This document shows positions 33,812 to 35,942 of a DNA stretch of 35,942 nt, piece by piece. How positions within the stretch are numbered: the stretch's first letter is position 1; each line of letters begins with the position of its first letter. Source of the DNA: Gammaproteobacteria bacterium (lineage in GTDB: Bacteria; Pseudomonadota; Gammaproteobacteria; Pseudomonadales; Azotimanducaceae); NCBI GenBank assembly GCA_026707905.1, contig JAPOVY010000140.1:1-35942 (forward strand). The letters are read 5' to 3'. A program made the position numbers and the translations under genes. The notes below the pieces were generated by a model. It had not been told where the DNA came from. It did not search any database and worked only from the letters and a program-made list of their open reading frames with translations.

Positions 33812-34162
33812 TTACGCGTAACCAGCATCATCAACTTCGTTGAGCTATGCTCGAACCGCATCAATCTTGCCTTCGCGAACTAATCGATCCGCGGTCATGC
33901 CGCTAAATCCAGGTATTGGCACTCCCCTGTACCACGCATAGGCCGCCAAGGCTGAACCCGTCGGAGTCTCGACACGTAAGAGAATCTCAAGCATGCCCCG
34001 TAACAAACTCTGTATTTTCTTCGATCGAACACGGGTGGCTCGTGTCAGCACCTCCCTCTTCACACCTAGTGTGCTCGCTAATTCGTAACGATGTGTGCGT
34101 AGTTCATCGGCAATCAGAGCGGGGGAAAAGACACCTCCTTCGACAAGCTTGTCCAGTTCCAT
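33812..34162 (-). pseudogene. MbcA/ParS/Xre-type antitoxin with a premature amber stop
   Basis: The open frame codes 105 residues to a TAG at 33845-33847. The C-terminal half GSALAAYAWYRGVPIPGFSGMTADRLVREGKIDAVRA is the DUF2384 (MbcA/ParS/Xre toxin-binding) domain; the N-terminal half is helical with LASTLGVKREVLTRATRVRS, a degenerate HTH. Reading through the TAG gives LNEVDDAGYA and then TAA at 33812-33814, which is how intact members usually end (...AVRAYL.E.D.GGYA). The codon was therefore probably a tyrosine codon. The stop removes the last 11 residues, which normally contact the toxin, so this antitoxin is likely crippled; the product may still be made and could bind DNA. The original length would be 116. 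Confidence 0.8.
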
Positions 34163-34307
34163 GGCAGAATTGCAGTAATTTTGACGTATTATGCGAAATA
34201 TCTCGTGCGTTCATGAGTGAGGCCAGAATGTGGATGGTCTGGATTTATCTCCCAAGTGCAACTCGGTACGTGAACTAAAGTAATGATTAAAAATGTCTTG
34301 ACGAAAT

Positions 34308-34383
34308 AAAACAGGTGCACAGGACCGTTAGGCGTTACGTCGCCAACTCCAACGACGGTTTATAAAGATGCAAACCTGTTTTT
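34308..34383 (+). ncRNA. structured RNA or terminator-like element
   Basis: AAAACAGGT-GCA (34308-34319) pairs with TGC-AA-ACCTGTTTT (34369-34382): 12 base pairs with a 2-base bulge, followed by a fifth T. Inside is a second stem, GTT(A)GGCG / CGCCAAC (34327-34347), with loop TTACGT. The A-tract/T-tract shape is that of a bidirectional terminator, but nothing known lies upstream on the plus strand and the loop is large. It could be the 3' end of an unannotated small RNA, a remnant of a mobile element, or an mRNA leader element of acnA. Confidence 0.35.
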
Positions 34384-34450
34384 GTTGCACTCCGTCTTCA
34401 CCATGATTCGATCATCGTTGAGGCATCACACAGAGAAACTCAGGACTAGA

Positions 34451-34473
34451 CGGGCTAAGTAAGCCCGATTTTG
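34451..34473 (+). terminator. terminator-like hairpin
   Basis: CGGGCT (34451-34456), loop AAGTA, AGCCCG (34462-34467), then ATTTTG. The stem is GC-rich and perfect; the T-run is only four bases and interrupted. It would end plus-strand transcripts starting in the upstream intergenic DNA. Confidence 0.4.
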
Positions 34474-34608
34474 TGTTCTGCATCGAACATGTATAAAGCA
34501 GTCTCGAGAAAACGATATTTCGACCACGAGATGCTGCTAACGTCAATTTCTTGCAACTTCATTTCTCCGACGCGGCAACTAGCGCGTTTCGTCTATAAAT
34601 TCAGGGTG

Positions 34609-34757
34609 TATATTTCTACAGAAAGTAGCACGTCTATCGTTTTCACGAGTAATTGGTTTGCTGTTTCCGATAGGCTGTTTTTGAATATTAAATCGACTTA
34701 ATGAATATTGTTCGGATACGCTAAATAGCAAGATACTTTCAGATTTCTGTAAATATA
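34609..34757. repeat. 149-bp AT-rich segment bounded by 14-bp inverted repeats
   Basis: TATATTTctACAGAAA (34609-34624) and TTTCTGTAAATATA (34744-34757) are perfect inverted repeats of 14 bp apart from a 2-base insertion in the left arm. They bound an AT-rich interior with no coding content. Size and termini recall a MITE or a cruciform; no clear target-site duplication is visible at the edges (TG / GT). Confidence 0.4.
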
Positions 34758-34767
34758 GTTTTGGTTG

Positions 34768-34837
34768 GTTCACTCAAATATCATAAATCTTCTTCAATTT
34801 ATCTCAAAATTGTGGTTGAGTATCGCTTTGAGTGAAC
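34768..34837. repeat. 11-bp perfect inverted repeat upstream of acnA
   Basis: GTTCACTCAAA (34768-34778) and TTTGAGTGAAC (34827-34837) are perfect inverted repeats with a 48-base spacer. This could be a pair of operator half-sites allowing looping, or a stem in an acnA leader. The core CACTCAAA/TTTGAGTG also forms the hairpin at 18239-18265. Confidence 0.45.
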
Positions 34838-35009
34838 TTCCAATGGTCCAGTGATATTAGACGTGAACACCAGAGTGCAAAGCGGTAATTTAGAGCGTGC
34901 TTACAGCATATGAATCTTATAGTTCGTAAAATTCGCGCGCCTCCCATTCCGTACGCTGTTCCGACTATCGGTGGCAGAAGCGTGGACTTAATAATCCAAA
35001 GGACATCGA

Positions 35010-35942
35010 ATGAGTATTAACTCCTTCAATAGTCAGTCAAAACTCGTCGTAGGAGATCGCGAGTACGACTATTTTGATTTAAACGTTGCAGCAAAGAATG
35101 GCGCAGGTGATTTATCTAAAACGCCCGTTTCACTTAAAGTGTTGTTTGAGAATCTCCTTCGATATGAGGACGGAAACTCCGTTACGCAACGTGATATCGA
35201 GAATCTTGGCAACTGGTCTCCTCACGTCGCAGCAACGACTGATATTGCGTATCGACCAGCAAGAGTGCTAATGCAGGACTTCACCGGGGTTCCTGCGGTT
35301 GCGGATCTAGCAGCTATGAGAGGAGCAACCGTCGCAGCCGGCGCTGATCCCGAGTTAATCAACCCATTAACACCTGTCGATTTGGTGATCGATCACTCTG
35401 TAATGGTCGATCATTTCGGTTCGTCGACCGCTTTTGCCGCCAATGTTGCGGCCGAAATGGGGCGCAACGGTGAAAGATATCGGTTTCTGCGCTGGGGACA
35501 ACAGGCATTTGATAACTTCCGTGTCGTACCTCCTGGAACGGGAATTTGCCATCAGGTCAACCTCGAATATTTAGCGCGCGTGGTTTGGACGCGAAAGGAA
35601 AACGGAACGACGATCGCGTATCCAGATACGCTTGTTGGTACCGATAGCCACACCACCATGGTCAATGGTTTAGGTGTGTTGGGTTGGGGCGTCGGTGGTA
35701 TTGAAGCTGAAGCGGCAATGTTGGGCCAGCCTATTTCCATGCTTGTTCCTAAAGTGGTTGGCGTGAGGCTGACCGGCGAACTTGCGGATGGCGTTACTGC
35801 TACTGATCTTGTGTTACGGGTAGTCGAATTACTTCGAGCACACGGGGTAGTTGCTAAATTCGTTGAGTTCTTTGGACCTTCAGTTTATCACTTATCGCTT
35901 GCCGATCGAGCGACCATTGCGAATATGGCGCCAGAGTACGGT
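35010..35942 (+). CDS. acnA: aconitate hydratase AcnA (3' end cut off)
   Basis: 311 codons are visible to the window edge, in frame at the last base; the family is about 890-900 residues. The reading [15 protein letters not shown]..., then [105 protein letters not shown] is that of the bacterial AcnA/IRP branch. It isomerises citrate to isocitrate with a [4Fe-4S] cluster. The three cluster cysteines lie beyond the window. AAAGGA at 34998-35003, 6 bases before the ATG, supports the start. No upstream gene shares its strand nearby; the palindrome-rich region upstream may hold its control sites. Confidence 0.97.
   Translation, partial: MSINSFNSQSKLVVGDREYDYFDLNVAAKNGAGDLSKTPVSLKVLFENLLRYEDGNSVTQRDIENLGNWSPHVAATTDIAYRPARVLMQDFTGVPAVADLAAMRGATVAAGADPELINPLTPVDLVIDHSVMVDHFGSSTAFAANVAAEMGRNGERYRFLRWGQQAFDNFRVVPPGTGICHQVNLEYLARVVWTRKENGTTIAYPDTLVGTDSHTTMVNGLGVLGWGVGGIEAEAAMLGQPISMLVPKVVGVRLTGELADGVTATDLVLRVVELLRAHGVVAKFVEFFGPSVYHLSLADRATIANMAPEYG

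Larger units (their letters stand above)
34163..35009. other. 847-base palindrome-rich intergenic region upstream of acnA
   Basis: No gene recognised. The right part (about 34570-34800) is clearly AT-rich relative to the window. It holds four structured elements listed separately: a long stem with a T-run at 34308-34383, a hairpin at 34451-34467, a 14-bp inverted repeat at 34609-34757, and an 11-bp inverted repeat at 34768-34837. The direct repeat TGAATATT flanks ATTAA/TTAAT near 34685. I found no clear promoter for acnA by eye. Confidence 0.6.

Noticed and set aside
33694-33847. Two in-frame TAG codons in adjacent genes as a sign of amber recoding (for example pyrrolysine or suppressor tRNA)
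   Set aside because: The two sites replace different residues in their families (Tyr in the antitoxin; Leu/Thr-like in the RES protein), the toxin also has a frameshift, and TAG ends normal genes here (msrP, the acyl-CoA ligase, the first permease).
34324-34360. Integron attC site, because GTTAGGC matches the GTTRRRY core
   Set aside because: The complementary element (GCCAAC) lies on the wrong side: attC needs RYYYAAC first and GTTRRRY last. No integrase or cassette array is present.
34471-34701. 76-codon plus-strand frame in the AT-rich region
   Set aside because: It runs through the left arm of the inverted repeat, lacks a ribosome site and has no recognisable sequence.

Overview
The window looks like about 36 kb of chromosome from a Gram-negative proteobacterium, most likely a free-living aerobic gammaproteobacterium. 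This rests on the gene content: a periplasmic MsrP-type methionine-sulfoxide reductase, LpxA, a LolA/LolCDE-like set with an outer-membrane barrel, full-length Lhr and AcnA. GC looks close to 50%. The taxon is an inference; there is no rRNA or other phylogenetic marker gene. I see no tRNA, rRNA, CRISPR array, intact insertion sequence or phage gene.

Layout. 1-10.0 kb: the 3' end of msrP, a TauD-like dioxygenase, a MerR-type regulator, then acyl-CoA genes on both strands (acyl-CoA ligase plus kinase-fold protein; zinc-type alcohol dehydrogenase plus a second kinase-fold protein; PaaG-like hydratase/isomerase plus SDR). This reads as an acyl-CoA catabolic island. 10.0-12.2 kb: a poorly coding stretch with a possible decayed gene and a dual-specificity-type phosphatase. 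12.2-20.3 kb: the large helicase Lhr, an unrecognised protein with two similar halves plus a small membrane protein, an acyl-CoA dehydrogenase, and a YedK/HMCES-type SRAP protein. 20.3-24.1 kb: a Gfo/Idh/MocA-aldo/keto reductase fusion, lpxA, and a phytanoyl-CoA dioxygenase family gene overlapping lpxA by 4 bases.

24.2-31.2 kb: a compact five-gene unit (LolA-like periplasmic protein, two FtsX/MacB-type permeases, a LolD-like ATPase, an outer-membrane beta-barrel candidate) followed by a periplasmic gamma-glutamyltransferase. The five genes overlap or abut and could form one trans-envelope route for lipid or lipoprotein. 31.3-33.5 kb: another PhyH-type oxygenase and a polytopic membrane protein. 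33.5-34.2 kb: the remains of a MbcA/ParS-type antitoxin with its RES-domain toxin, both broken by amber codons. 34.2-35.0 kb: a palindrome-rich, partly AT-rich intergenic region. 35.0 kb to the end: the first 311 codons of aconitase acnA.

The observations I rate highest are the decayed RES/Xre toxin-antitoxin pair, the LolA-ABC-barrel operon, the lpxA copy coupled to an Fe(II)/2-oxoglutarate oxygenase, the shared sequence box and inverted repeat flanking the MerR gene, and the repeat-rich region upstream of acnA.
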